Assembly: GCA_035341665.1 (NCBI GenBank)
Contig: DAOQVR010000003.1
Span: forward strand, 310,001 to 374,000
Origin: DAOQVR01 sp035341665
Lineage (GTDB): Bacteria; Chloroflexota; Anaerolineae; JAAYZQ01
Reading direction: 5' to 3'
Length of the DNA stretch: 64,000 nucleotides
This document shows positions 26,722-35,143 of the stretch, in pieces. Positions within the stretch are counted from its first letter, which is position 1, and each line of letters begins with the position of its first letter. A program made the translations under genes and the position numbers. The notes under the pieces were generated by a model. That model was not told the DNA's origin and made no database searches. It saw only the letters and a program-made list of their open reading frames with translations.

Positions 26722-27525
26722 TCACCGCAGCAAGCGCAGCACGTTTTCCCGCGTCAGAAGCGCTGGATCGGCGCTCGACTCCAGGAAGGGCCGCACGTCG
26801 GCGACCAGTTCTTCCCATGCAACGGCATCCAGCCGGCGGCGGACGGCGTCGCGCCAGGCCTCCCCGGCCAGCGCGGGACTGTCCCAGCCAGTCTGTGCGA
26901 GAGCATTGTTCAGAAGTACAAGATTGGGCGCGGGCCAGTCTGGATCACTGAGGTACCAGACCAGGTCCCACAGGTCCCGGCCCTTGAGATAGGGGCGCTG
27001 CAGGAGTGCATGCAGCTTGCCTGCCAGGAGCGAGGCCCGGTCGTGGTGCTGCAACTGGAGAGTCACGTAGCGGCGAACGACCGTGGTGGCCAGCCCGGCA
27101 CCTGCTGGCGGGCGAGTGTTCACCTCAAGCTTGACCGCCAGTACCTCGTCACGGTGCAGCGACAGGCCCAACTCGAAAAGCAGGCCCGGGAAGCGCACGA
27201 AGGCGCTGTGTACGATCTTCTGGTCGCTGACCTTGAGGGAGACGCTGTAGCCTTCCAAGGCAAGCGCTGCCTGGATCGCGCGCAGGTAGCGGCGGAAGTT
27301 GTACAGCAGCGTTGGCCCCTCCAGCGCAAAGTCCAGGTCCTCGGAGTAGCGGGCACTGCTGTAGAGGAAGCGCAGCGCCGTCCCTCTGTGAAACGCAAGG
27401 GGCACCATAGCGCCGGCGCGCTGGAGGCTGCCCAGGATGCGAGCTTGAAGGTACTCGCGGGCACGCTGGCGCCCCAGGAGAGGTGTGGGCGCGCCGCGAA
27501 CAAGATCGGCCAGGTAGTCCTTCAT
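26722..27525 (-). CDS. abiEii: AbiEii/AbiGii-family nucleotidyltransferase toxin
   Basis: A 267-aa type IV toxin-antitoxin toxin. The nucleotidyltransferase motif F-H-R-G-T-A-L-R-F-L-Y and then R-Y-S-E-D-L-D-F (residues ~45-66) fits the family G-G-T-x-L and S-E-D-x-D pattern, with arginine in place of the first glycine. Later L-A-G-K-L-H-A-L and K-G-R-D-L-W-D fit the second conserved block. AbiEii-type enzymes transfer nucleotides to tRNA and arrest growth, often against phage. The start overlaps the stop of AbiEi by four bases. Confidence 0.9.
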   Translation of the reverse strand: MKDYLADLVRGAPTPLLGRQRAREYLQARILGSLQRAGAMVPLAFHRGTALRFLYSSARYSEDLDFALEGPTLLYNFRRYLRAIQAALALEGYSVSLKVSDQKIVHSAFVRFPGLLFELGLSLHRDEVLAVKLEVNTRPPAGAGLATTVVRRYVTLQLQHHDRASLLAGKLHALLQRPYLKGRDLWDLVWYLSDPDWPAPNLVLLNNALAQTGWDSPALAGEAWRDAVRRRLDAVAWEELVADVRPFLESSADPALLTRENVLRLLR

Positions 27526-28169
27526 AGAATCTCATACTCCGATGCATCGGCGCAGGCCAACGCCGCTACAGCGGCGGCAGCCCGCACGAGCTTGGGGCTG
27601 GCCGCGCGGGCGGCCTGGCCGGCCAGTTCATCCAGGTCCATGCGTTCGAGGTTCTGCAGACGCAGCTCCTGAAGGAAAACCGGCGAGTCGCCACCAGGCT
27701 GTAGGTGCACGAGATCCAGCAGCGCCTTCTCAGGAGCGGCCACGAAGGCGTGCTGCCCACCGCCCAAGTCCATGCGCCTGTAGCCCCACAGGAGCCCCAT
27801 CCGGATGTGCCGGTACTCGAAACGGCCAAGCGGCGTGTCCCAACGGCCGGGTCGCCCGGCGGCAACGCTCGTTACAGCGGGAACCGCTTCGGGAATGAGG
27901 CCATGGTGCGCCAGGGCTGACTGGCAGCTCACATAGGACCCGAGCACCAGCAGATTGGCCACGGCAAAGGAGTGCGGCGGAGCCTTCTGATTGGGCGGCG
28001 CCAGGGCATAGAGCCCCCGGCGAAGCTGGTAGAGGCGCCCGCTTGCCGTCCAGCGGGCGAGCTGCTTCTGTACGTCGGCTGCGTCGACCGCACCGGCGAG
28101 GAGCAGCGCGGTCTCAAAGACCGGCTCGCTTCCTACGACCCGGAGAAGATGGTCGAACTCCATGCGCAT
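27522..28169 (-). CDS. abiEi: AbiEi-type antitoxin / transcriptional autorepressor
   Basis: A 215-aa protein with an N-terminal winged HTH (residues ~10-55: V-Q-K-Q-L-A-R-W, R-L-Y-Q-L-R-R-G-L-Y-A-L). The AbiEi domain follows, with S-Y-V-S-C-Q-S-A-L-A-H-H-G and A-A-P-E-K-A-L-L-D-L. It neutralises AbiEii and is expected to repress its own promoter. ATG at 28169 and ATG at 28163 are both possible. The 22-bp inverted repeat ends one base before the former, so translation may be leaderless or use the latter. Confidence 0.88.
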   Translation of the reverse strand: MRMEFDHLLRVVGSEPVFETALLLAGAVDAADVQKQLARWTASGRLYQLRRGLYALAPPNQKAPPHSFAVANLLVLGSYVSCQSALAHHGLIPEAVPAVTSVAAGRPGRWDTPLGRFEYRHIRMGLLWGYRRMDLGGGQHAFVAAPEKALLDLVHLQPGGDSPVFLQELRLQNLERMDLDELAGQAARAASPKLVRAAAAVAALACADASEYEIL

Positions 28170-28191
28170 AACTTACCACAAGTGGTAAGTT
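28170..28191. promoter_or_regulatory. 22-bp inverted repeat at the abiE promoter
   Basis: Arms AACTTACCAC and GTGGTAAGTT flank a two-base centre and directly abut the abiEi start. AbiEi proteins are known to bind inverted repeats in their own promoters, so this is the expected autorepression site. A TTGTCG-like -35 lies upstream, toward 28200. The gene-free stretch 28170-28483 otherwise contains only repeat copy 3. Confidence 0.65.
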
Positions 28192-28231
28192 ACTGCGACA
28201 AAACAGACTCGGAGCGCTCGGGTGAAGAAGG

Positions 28232-28308
28232 ACAGCGAATGTTCTGGCTCATCCATGGATGAGCATCCATGGGATAGGGGGGATAGAGGGTGACGTTCAG
28301 GTGGCCCA
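28232..28308. repeat. TA-island repeat, copy 3
   Basis: A copy of the same element with the longest palindrome (CTCATCCATGGATGAG), then GCATCCATGGGATAGG and GTGACGTTCAGGTGGCCC. It stands 63 bases upstream of the abiEi start. Confidence 0.85.
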
Positions 28309-28483
28309 TGCGGGTCTGCGGGCTCGGCGATGCCTTGGCCGGTCGGTGTGAACGCGCTGAGTGCCTGCATTCAGGCGGGCTCATCAACGCAAACTTGAGC
28401 GGCAGGGGACCACGGCCTAGTGTCCGCAATGCCGACACGATGTGGCCCCCCCCTAGTGGTCCAGAAGGCAGAAGATCAGCAGA

Positions 28484-29452
28484 TCACTCTCCTGGCGAGA
28501 CAGCACACCGAAAGCCGAAGCAGTTGACGCGGGTAACCGGGCTGATGCCGCCGCGACTCGCGACGCGGACGTCGTCGGAATAGTTGTACCAGCCACCGCC
28601 GCGCAGTACCTTGCGCTCGCCTGAGGGCGGCCCCTGCGGGTTCTCGTAGGGCGAGTCGTCGTAGTAACCGCTGTCGTACCAGTCGTTCACCCACTCCCAC
28701 ACGTTGCCGCTCATGTCCAGCGCGCCGTACGGGCTGGCACCCGTCGGATAATCCCCCACCCGGCTCGTGTCGCCCACGCAGCAGTTGGGCCAATCCTGGC
28801 AGTAGTTCAGCTGCGAGCAGTCGGGGGCGTCATCGCCCCACGGGTACATGCGCGTGTCGGCGCTGCCCCGCGCCGCCTTCTCCCACTCCGCCTCCGTCGG
28901 AAGGCGCCTGTCCGCCCACGCGCAATAGTCGTCGGCGTTGTACCAGGAGACGTAGATGACCGGGTAGTCGGCGTAGAGCGGGTTGTCGTAGTAGGAGGGG
29001 CGCGTGTACGACTTGTCGTATTCCGGCGGGGCGCACTCCCCGTCTGCCACGCACCCGGCGTACTGGGCGTTGGTCACCGCGGTCGCGTCGAGGTAGTAGG
29101 CATCCAGGTAGACGGGGTGAAGGGGCAGCTCCGGTGAGTAGCAGTTCTCGTTCGGGTTGTCCTCGTCGCAGCCCATCTGGAACTCGCCGGCAGGGACCTC
29201 GACCATGCCCGGCGGGACCTGCGCCGGGTAGCCCCGCAAGGTGAGGGGCAAGAAGAGGGTCGAGGTGGTCCGCTCCGTGGCGGCGATGGGGCTAACCCCG
29301 GGCTCGGCCGGGCTGGCGACGACGACGACGGATGGCTCGCCGGCGGGGGTGTTGGCCCGGCCCTGTACGGGCGGTGCGGGCGAGAGCGGTAGGAGCATTG
29401 CCAGCACGACGAGCACGGGCAGAAAACGATGATCGCGGATGTTTCTCGTCAT
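28484..29452 (-). CDS. exported FGE/SUMF1-like domain protein
   Basis: A 322-aa protein with an N-terminal signal peptide (hydrophobic stretch F-L-P-V-L-V-V-L-A-M-L-L-P-L) and a short linker with L-F-L-P-L-T-L-R. A formylglycine-generating-enzyme/sulfatase-modifying-factor domain follows from ~95: V-P-A-G-E-F-Q-M-G, A-V-T-N-A-Q-Y, R-L-P-T-E-A-E-W-E-K-A-A-R-G, M-S-G-N-V-W-E-W-V, V-L-R-G-G-G-W. It lacks the two-cysteine Y-C-Y-R-Y-R-C loop of true FGE. It is therefore more likely a carbohydrate-binding or structural relative than a sulfatase activator. ATG at 29452 has GGAGG upstream; the longer frame has none. Confidence 0.85.
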   Translation of the reverse strand: MTRNIRDHRFLPVLVVLAMLLPLSPAPPVQGRANTPAGEPSVVVVASPAEPGVSPIAATERTTSTLFLPLTLRGYPAQVPPGMVEVPAGEFQMGCDEDNPNENCYSPELPLHPVYLDAYYLDATAVTNAQYAGCVADGECAPPEYDKSYTRPSYYDNPLYADYPVIYVSWYNADDYCAWADRRLPTEAEWEKAARGSADTRMYPWGDDAPDCSQLNYCQDWPNCCVGDTSRVGDYPTGASPYGALDMSGNVWEWVNDWYDSGYYDDSPYENPQGPPSGERKVLRGGGWYNYSDDVRVASRGGISPVTRVNCFGFRCAVSPGE

Positions 29453-29973
29453 GATGACCTCCTTGTCGGGTGCCACGGGGCGCTCCCCGCAAGCCACGCG
29501 GGGGCGCAGCTTCAGACGCCTCGGCGCCTCTGGGGGTGGACTCAGTCGGCCGGGCAGGGAACCCTGCCCGCAGGCCGGCGCGCGCCGAGGCGCTGGCCTG
29601 GCTAACAGTACAGCACGGATCTGAAGATTGCGCAAGCCGGCCGCCACGGGTTCCTCCACTCGGCGATGACCCCAGAAAACCCGGCAGGAAACGGAAGGTC
29701 CACCTCAGGAAGAACCAGCTCCAACAGAGGCAACAGGCCCGGGGCATGGTGCGCAGAACAAGGCCTGCCCTCTCGCGAGAGGGCAGGCTCCGTTATGTCT
29801 ATCCGGGAGCCGCGGGGACACCAGCCTGCGGCATCACTTGGGAGATGCCGCTGTGGATCGAAACGCGCGAGAGTCAGGGCACCTCATGTACGTTTCGAGG
29901 CGCGAGCTGCCGCACTTTGGACACGTGGCCGAGCCACCCTCCCTTCACCTGGACCGATCGCTGCGGCGCCCAC
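29453..29973. other. gene-free stretch with a 26-bp palindromic hairpin
   Basis: No gene is supported here. At 29763-29788 lies a perfect palindrome whose half is GCCTGCCCTCTCG, suited to act as a terminator for the secreted-protein operon ending at 29974. Only a weak T-rich run follows on the minus strand. A short minus-strand zinc-ribbon-like stretch (C-P-K-C-G-S-S-R-L near 29920) has no start codon and may be a gene remnant. Confidence 0.5.
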
Positions 29974-30285
29974 TCACTGGTCCCGCACCACCAGCGGCAG
30001 GTAGATCACGTTCTCAGGCTGCGCCACCGCCCCGCCGCCCCAAAACCCGCCGCCCAGCGCGTACACGCCCCCCGTTGCCATGCCCGCGTCGGGTTGGCCT
30101 GCCGTCCCGCCCAGCGAGTAGCCCCCGCCGATGCTGAAGGTCCCGCCCCCGCCGTCCACTGTGCTCCAGGAGAGGTCATACCCCCCGCCCGATTGGGCCA
30201 GGACGGGAACTACCGCCAGCAGGACGAGGCAGGCGAGCAGGCCCTTATGCAGATGAGCCGCCGCACCCATGCGCTTTGTCTTCAT
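29974..30285 (-). CDS. small exported protein with C-terminal YLPLV tail
   Basis: A 103-aa protein with a signal peptide (L-L-A-C-L-V-L-L-A-V-V-P-V-L-A) and a glycine-rich middle with G-G-G-Y-S-L-G-G-T-A-G-Q-P-D-A-G. It ends N-V-I-Y-L-P-L-V-V-R-D-Q. The ATG overlaps the stop of the large fibre gene by four bases (ATGA), so the two are translationally coupled. The protein at 33332 has the same plan (G-T-L-G-Q-P-L-V-G, I-Y-L-P-L-V-L). Function is unknown; surface location is likely. Confidence 0.75.
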   Translation of the reverse strand: MKTKRMGAAAHLHKGLLACLVLLAVVPVLAQSGGGYDLSWSTVDGGGGTFSIGGGYSLGGTAGQPDAGMATGGVYALGGGFWGGGAVAQPENVIYLPLVVRDQ

Positions 30286-32849
30286 CGCCGGCCTCCCGGC
30301 CTGCGGCGCGCGGCCCACGTGCCCCCGGCGACGACCAGGCCGCCGGCGAGGAGCCAGAGCCCCGACTCGCGCGACTGGGGGCGCGCGGACTTGCTGCCGG
30401 CTTCCTCCAGCGCGGCCAGACGGGCATCGAGGGCGTCGATCTCCGTCTGCTGCGCAGCGTTCTCGGCCTTGAGCGCCTGGTTCTCGGCGTACAGCCCCTG
30501 GATGGCAGCCAGGGCGACGCCGTCGGCGTCGACGGTGGTGATGTGGGTATCGTCCTCGCCCACGCCAAACGCCGCATGGAAATCCTGCGCCATCGGTCCG
30601 ATGTGGCGGATGGAAGCGTCCTGGCTTTGGTAGTTCCAGGTGGTGACCGGGACCTGGGCCAGGCGTGCGAGGAGCGTCTGTGCATTGACTTCGGCGACAT
30701 TCTCCTTGAGCTCTCGGTCGCTGACTGAGGACCAGGACCCTCCCCCGGATGCGACATACACGCCACTGGTGGAGCCCGAGTTGGTGTAGAAGTAGACGCC
30801 GCCGCTGGCGCGCGCCACCCACCGATCGGCGACGCCGCACGACAGGCCGCCACCGATCGAGTCGGCCCACACGAAGCAGCCCTGGAGGTCGGCATTCGCT
30901 CCGCTGCCGGCAGCAAAGCTGTGGTCGCCGCTCGCCGAGTTCGAGTACCCGCCCGGCACCGTGGAGGAGGCACCGCTGGCGTGGTTTAGCCCGCCCCCGC
31001 CGACGGTGGAGTATCTCCCCGTGGCGCTGTTGAAGTAGCCCCCACCGACCGTCGCATACTCGTCGCCGGCAGTGTTGTCTGCGCCTCCACCCACGGTGGA
31101 ATTGGCTCCGCTGGCGGTGCTGTGCTGACCCCCACCTACCGTACCGCCATAAGCCGCCGTGTTCTCCTCACCCCCGCCCACCGCGGCCAGGGTGCTGGCG
31201 GCGTTGGCGCGGCCCCCGCAGACCGTAGCATAGTCGTCGCTGGCGGTGTTGCTTGTACCCCCGCCGACGGTGGCCCACTGCGCATCATCGGCCGTGCCGG
31301 CATTATCTCCAGCTTGATTGTCTGAGCCGCCGCCCACCGCACCATACTGGTCGGTCACCCGATTTGATGTCGTCGATGGGTGGTTCACGTCCTTGGGCCC
31401 TCCGCCGCCGATCGTGGCATAGGCCGCGCTGGCATCGTTGTACCAACCCCCTGAGACCGTGGCATAGTCGCCAGTGGCCACGTTGGACTCACCCCCGCCG
31501 ACGGCTACGGCCCGGCTGCCGGCGGTGTTGAAGCTGCCTCCACCGACGGTGGCGTGCCACGAGTCCTCGGCCGTGCCGGCGTTGTCGCCCGCCTGGTTGC
31601 CTTCGCCGCCCCCTACTGTGCCATAGTTGTCCGTGACCAGGTTGGGCAGCGTCTGGGCCCCGCCGCCTCCGATGGACGCCCCGTGAGCGCCGCTCGTGAC
31701 CCAGTTCTGGACGTAGCCGCCGATGACGTTCGGGCTCGTCGCGTCCGGCTCCAGGCGCAGGGCACGCTGCGCGTTCACCTTGAGGAGCAGCGGCTGGTTG
31801 TCGTTGGTGCCCAGGTAGTTGACACCAGGGGTCGTCCCTGCGTTCCCGGTCAGCAGCCAGGCATCGCCCCCGCCGCCCCCCACCGGCTCGCAGACCACGG
31901 TTCCGTCACCGAGTACCTCGCGGATGGCGCTGCCTTCCGCACAGATGCCGGTCACCCGTCGCTGGACCACCGAGGGGTCCGCCGACAGGGTCACATCGCC
32001 GCTCGTCCCACCGCCGCTCAGCCCCGGCCCGGCGTATACGGCGGTGATGTCGCCACCCCCTCCGCCCCCCACCGGCTCGCACGTCACCGACCCGTTCTCG
32101 GCGATGACCCGGATGGCGTTTCCCGTGCCGCACGTCCCGCTCACACGCTGCTGCAGGTAGGTAGTGTTGGCGGAGAAGGTCGTCCCCGACAGCAGCAACC
32201 CCGTCCCCGCTGTGTAGGTGGTGTCGTCGTCCGTCTCGCACACCACGGTGCCGCCCTGGTCTACCACGCGCATGGCGCTGCCAGTAGAGCACGTCCCGCT
32301 CACACGCTGCTGCAGGTAAGTGGTGTTGGCGGAGAAGGTCGCCCCCGACAGCAGCAACCCCGTCCCTGCTGTGTAGGTGGTGTCGTCGTCCTCGCCGTCG
32401 GCGAAGCCTGCCGGCACATCGTCCAGCCCCGACCAGGGCGCAGTCTTGGCGTAGAGGGCGTAGGGGGCTGCCGTGAGCGCCTGTCGGGGCGAGAGAAAGG
32501 TGTAGTCGCCGCTCCCTGCCGGGCAGCGGACGGACATCTCCAGCCAGCGAGCGTCGCCTGCGAATGGCGTGGTGCCGTAGTTGAGCTGCACGGTGAAAAG
32601 CCCGCCCTCGACGGGGACGTTTGTCACCGTCCGATCATCCACTTGCGTGCCGCCGGTCAGCGCGTCCCACAGCCCGAACTTGAGGTCGCACAGATCGGTC
32701 ACCGGCACTCCGTCGATGTGGAGCCGCCCCTGGTAGGTGAATGCATTGCCCAGCGGGGTGCCGTCGGGCGCCTGGGCCAGTGCGAGGCCGGCCATGAGGA
32801 GGAACGCCAATGCTGCCGCCAGTACGCTGAAGATCCGCTTGCCTTTCAT
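30282..32849 (-). CDS. large exported repeat protein with YadA-head-like repeats and S74-like C-terminal chaperone
   Basis: An 855-aa protein. It has a signal peptide to ~A25 and an N-terminal module (F-T-Y-Q-G-R-L...F-G-L-W-D-A, ~30-140). Two copies of T-Y-T-A-G-T-G-L-L-L-S-G follow. From ~400 to 690 come about a dozen imperfect repeats built on T-V-G-G-G plus N-x-A-x-G, as in YadA or Hia head domains. The C-terminal part has S-D-R-E-L-K-E-N-V, I-G-P-M-A-Q-D-F and a coiled coil (N-Q-A-L-K-A-E-N-A-A-Q). This resembles the Peptidase_S74 intramolecular chaperone, which self-cleaves on phage tail spikes. It ends with a hydrophobic helix and R-R-R-P-G-G-R-R, probably a membrane anchor. It is probably a trimeric surface fibre. 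Confidence 0.82.
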   Translation of the reverse strand: MKGKRIFSVLAAALAFLLMAGLALAQAPDGTPLGNAFTYQGRLHIDGVPVTDLCDLKFGLWDALTGGTQVDDRTVTNVPVEGGLFTVQLNYGTTPFAGDARWLEMSVRCPAGSGDYTFLSPRQALTAAPYALYAKTAPWSGLDDVPAGFADGEDDDTTYTAGTGLLLSGATFSANTTYLQQRVSGTCSTGSAMRVVDQGGTVVCETDDDTTYTAGTGLLLSGTTFSANTTYLQQRVSGTCGTGNAIRVIAENGSVTCEPVGGGGGGDITAVYAGPGLSGGGTSGDVTLSADPSVVQRRVTGICAEGSAIREVLGDGTVVCEPVGGGGGDAWLLTGNAGTTPGVNYLGTNDNQPLLLKVNAQRALRLEPDATSPNVIGGYVQNWVTSGAHGASIGGGGAQTLPNLVTDNYGTVGGGEGNQAGDNAGTAEDSWHATVGGGSFNTAGSRAVAVGGGESNVATGDYATVSGGWYNDASAAYATIGGGGPKDVNHPSTTSNRVTDQYGAVGGGSDNQAGDNAGTADDAQWATVGGGTSNTASDDYATVCGGRANAASTLAAVGGGEENTAAYGGTVGGGQHSTASGANSTVGGGADNTAGDEYATVGGGYFNSATGRYSTVGGGGLNHASGASSTVPGGYSNSASGDHSFAAGSGANADLQGCFVWADSIGGGLSCGVADRWVARASGGVYFYTNSGSTSGVYVASGGGSWSSVSDRELKENVAEVNAQTLLARLAQVPVTTWNYQSQDASIRHIGPMAQDFHAAFGVGEDDTHITTVDADGVALAAIQGLYAENQALKAENAAQQTEIDALDARLAALEEAGSKSARPQSRESGLWLLAGGLVVAGGTWAARRRPGGRR

Positions 32850-33055
32850 CCTCTCCCTCCTGTAGGTGCGCTTGGGCGAGGAGACCTCGCCGCTGCGGAT
32901 GGGGTCTTGCCCCGGAGAAACGCGCAGCCCGCCCTGCCGGGGCAAGCCGGTGGGCGGGCCGCTGGATAGATCGAACACCTCGACGGCAACGCCTGCCTCG
33001 GCGTGCGCCCCGAGCCGGACGCCGGCCTCGAGCCGCGGTCTGGTGATACTGGCCC

Positions 33056-33084
33056 ATTATTGCACGGGAAGGCCGCGATGGCAA
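33056..33084 (-). promoter_or_regulatory. promoter of the large fibre gene
   Basis: On the minus strand TTGCCA (33084-33079), 17 bases, AATAAT (33061-33056), about 207 bases before the ATG. The gene-free stretch 32850-33331 holds this promoter and, 83 bases upstream of it, repeat A (33167-33233). Confidence 0.6.
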
Positions 33085-33166
33085 ACGGTTGGGCCGGTGC
33101 CAAGGTCGGCGATCCGATCGGCCAGGGCGGCGGGCTTGGTAGAGCATGCGCTGAGCCGGACGGGTG

Positions 33167-33233
33167 CTCCGGCCGGGCGGTCCCGGCTCGGGGCGTGGCG
33201 CCGATCGACGCCCACAAGGGGCTACACTACGCC
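33167..33233. repeat. 67-bp upstream element, copy A
   Basis: Sixty-seven bases from CTCCGGCCGGGCGGTCCC to GGGGCTACACTACGCC are identical to 35216-35282. Each copy stands a little upstream of the promoter of a secreted-protein gene. GC-rich self-complementary parts (e.g. GGCGCC, CGATCG) are present. This may be a shared activator site or a duplicated promoter region. Confidence 0.85.
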
Positions 33234-33331
33234 CGGGGAGGGGTGGGGGGGCTCCCGGAGGGGGTGAGGTGTCCGGGGCGCTGGAGTCCGGGGCGGTCAC
33301 CACCTAGATGGCAGCCCCGCGGGCCTCGCGA

Positions 33332-33607
33332 CTAGTGGCTCAGAAGCACTAGGGGCAGATAGATGACCCGCTGGAGCGAGGTGACGTGCTCATACCCAGC
33401 CAGAAGCGAAGCATGCTGGCTGGTCGAGAGCCCGACCAAGGGCTGGCCAAGGGTTCCATGCAGTGTGGTGCCTCCAGACGCAGACGAGCCGCCTGCAGAC
33501 GCCACGACCCATCGCTCGATGGCGGGGCTGCCAGCAGCGAGTGCGACCGTGAGCAGGAGCACACAGGAGGCCAGAATGGTGGCAAAGACAGCCATACGTC
33601 TTGGCAT
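33332..33607 (-). CDS. small exported protein with C-terminal YLPLV tail
   Basis: A 91-aa protein. It has a signal peptide (A-V-F-A-T-I-L-A-S-C-V-L-L-L-T-V-A-L-A) and a Gly/Ser core with G-T-L-G-Q-P-L-V-G. It ends V-I-Y-L-P-L-V-L-L-S-H. It follows the kelch gene by 10 bases and must be in its operon. It is the second copy of the architecture seen at 29974. Function is unknown. Confidence 0.72.
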   Translation of the reverse strand: MPRRMAVFATILASCVLLLTVALAAGSPAIERWVVASAGGSSASGGTTLHGTLGQPLVGLSTSQHASLLAGYEHVTSLQRVIYLPLVLLSH

Positions 33608-33617
33608 GCTTCCTCGA

Positions 33618-35093
33618 CTACTCCCTGACAAACACAAAGAGCGTCGACTGAGGGGCGAATGCTTCGCTGATCATGGCTGGCGTCCCGGTACCCGCAACGA
33701 CGTAGATAACATCACCCGCCACGGCAGCGGCAGGTTGGGTGCGTCGGGTCGGCATGTTCGGCCTGGAGGTCCATGCGTCCGTCGCGGGGTCGTAGATCAA
33801 GACGCTGGAGGCCGGCATTCCCTGATCGATGCCTCCGAGTACATAGATCTTGCCGTCCAGAACCGCCGCTGCGTGATTGTACAGGCGAGCAGGCATTGGA
33901 GCCCTACTTGCCCAGGTACCAGCACTGGGATCGTACGCTTCCACAAGGTCGAGGCTCGCGCCGCCTTCGTCGAGCCCTCCGATGGCGTATATCAGACCGC
34001 CGACCGCTGCCGCGGCCAGGCTGTGTCGCGCCGTTGACATAGACGGGGCCTGGCTCCAGGAGTCGGCGACGGGATCGTAGGCAAAAACGTACTCCAGGAC
34101 CACGTCGAAGGCGAGACCTCCCACGGTATAGATGATACCGCCGGCCTCCGCGGCTGCCAGGTTCTGAATGGGTCCCGGCATGTGCGTCCTTGTCGCCCAG
34201 GTGTCAGTGGCTGGGTCGTAGGCCACTACGTCCCACGTGGGGCAGCAGCCTCCCATGGCGTAGATCTTGCCATCAGCGACGGCCGCAGCAGAGGAGTAGT
34301 GTTGAGCGCCAGGCATGGACGCCCTGGAACTCCACGTATCAGTCGCAGGGTCATAGGCAGCGACCGACAGCACGGGCGCCTGTTCCCACCAGCCGCCCAT
34401 TGCATAGACAACACCACTCAGGCCCGCCATCGCAAAACGCTCCCGGCCCGTTGGCATAGACCTCCTAGAGAACCACTCAACCGGCTGAACGGTGGCACCA
34501 GTGTAAGAGAAACCGGCGCCGATGAGTCCGGGGTCCTCTGCAGTCGCGCCTAGGACCATCGCCCCGCCGGGCAGCAAGAGCTCGCTTGCATCCAGACCAT
34601 CGAGGGTATCGGCCTCCTGCGCTTGGAGGGCCCACGGCACAGCCGCGATGCGCCGGTCGGGGGTGAGGTGCTCGTAGGTGACGCCATCCGAGCTGAACCA
34701 CAGTCTCAGATAGCGTTCGGCGCCCGCAAACACGGCCGGAATGAGGGGCTCGGTCATATGGGGAATCGAGGTGTCGCCGAGGAGAACGTCGAACTGGCCC
34801 TGGCTGACTACCAGATCGGCCCCAGTCGCGGGCTCGGCGCCCCCCGACGAAGTACCGTCGTTGGACCAGAAGGTGATAGCCCCCTCCGAATCCACGATGG
34901 CAAACTTGAAGGAACCGACGCCCTCGAATGGTGAGCTGTCGACGGATACCACGCCCTGGTAGCTGACCATGGAAGGCACGACTGCTTCAGAGTCGGGTGC
35001 GGCCCTGAGCCCGGCATAGGCACCGGCCGCCAGGACGCTGAAGGCTACCACGGAAGCCAGAAGGCCAAAGCAGACGGAGCGTCTGGCGCTCAT
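33618..35093 (-). CDS. exported kelch-repeat protein
   Basis: A 491-aa protein with a signal peptide. Its N-terminal module (V-S-Y-Q-G-V-V-S-V-D, F-K-F-A-I-V-D, A-A-V-P-W-A-L-Q-A, ~40-165) is related to that of the large fibre. About five to six kelch blades follow from ~205, each with I-Y-A-M-G-G or V-Y-A-I-G-G-like strands and Y-D-P-A-T-D-T-W. It should fold as a secreted beta-propeller for carbohydrate or protein binding. The RBS is AAAGGAG. It sits upstream of the small YLPLV protein. Confidence 0.85.
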   Translation of the reverse strand: MSARRSVCFGLLASVVAFSVLAAGAYAGLRAAPDSEAVVPSMVSYQGVVSVDSSPFEGVGSFKFAIVDSEGAITFWSNDGTSSGGAEPATGADLVVSQGQFDVLLGDTSIPHMTEPLIPAVFAGAERYLRLWFSSDGVTYEHLTPDRRIAAVPWALQAQEADTLDGLDASELLLPGGAMVLGATAEDPGLIGAGFSYTGATVQPVEWFSRRSMPTGRERFAMAGLSGVVYAMGGWWEQAPVLSVAAYDPATDTWSSRASMPGAQHYSSAAAVADGKIYAMGGCCPTWDVVAYDPATDTWATRTHMPGPIQNLAAAEAGGIIYTVGGLAFDVVLEYVFAYDPVADSWSQAPSMSTARHSLAAAAVGGLIYAIGGLDEGGASLDLVEAYDPSAGTWASRAPMPARLYNHAAAVLDGKIYVLGGIDQGMPASSVLIYDPATDAWTSRPNMPTRRTQPAAAVAGDVIYVVAGTGTPAMISEAFAPQSTLFVFVRE

Positions 35094-35143
35094 TGTCGAT
35101 CTCCTTTCTGCAGGGAGCTACGGATGTGCCGATTGACAAGCAT

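Noticed and set aside
25586..28308. Integron attC sites or a CRISPR-like array for the three-copy repeat
   Set aside because: There is no attC core pair (GTTRRRY with its complement at the two ends), spacing is 1-1.6 kb and irregular, and no integrase or cas gene is nearby.
31554..32969. 471-codon plus-strand frame opposite the large fibre gene
   Set aside because: Arg/Pro/Ala-rich shadow of a repetitive GC-rich gene; the minus-strand protein has a signal peptide and recognisable repeats.
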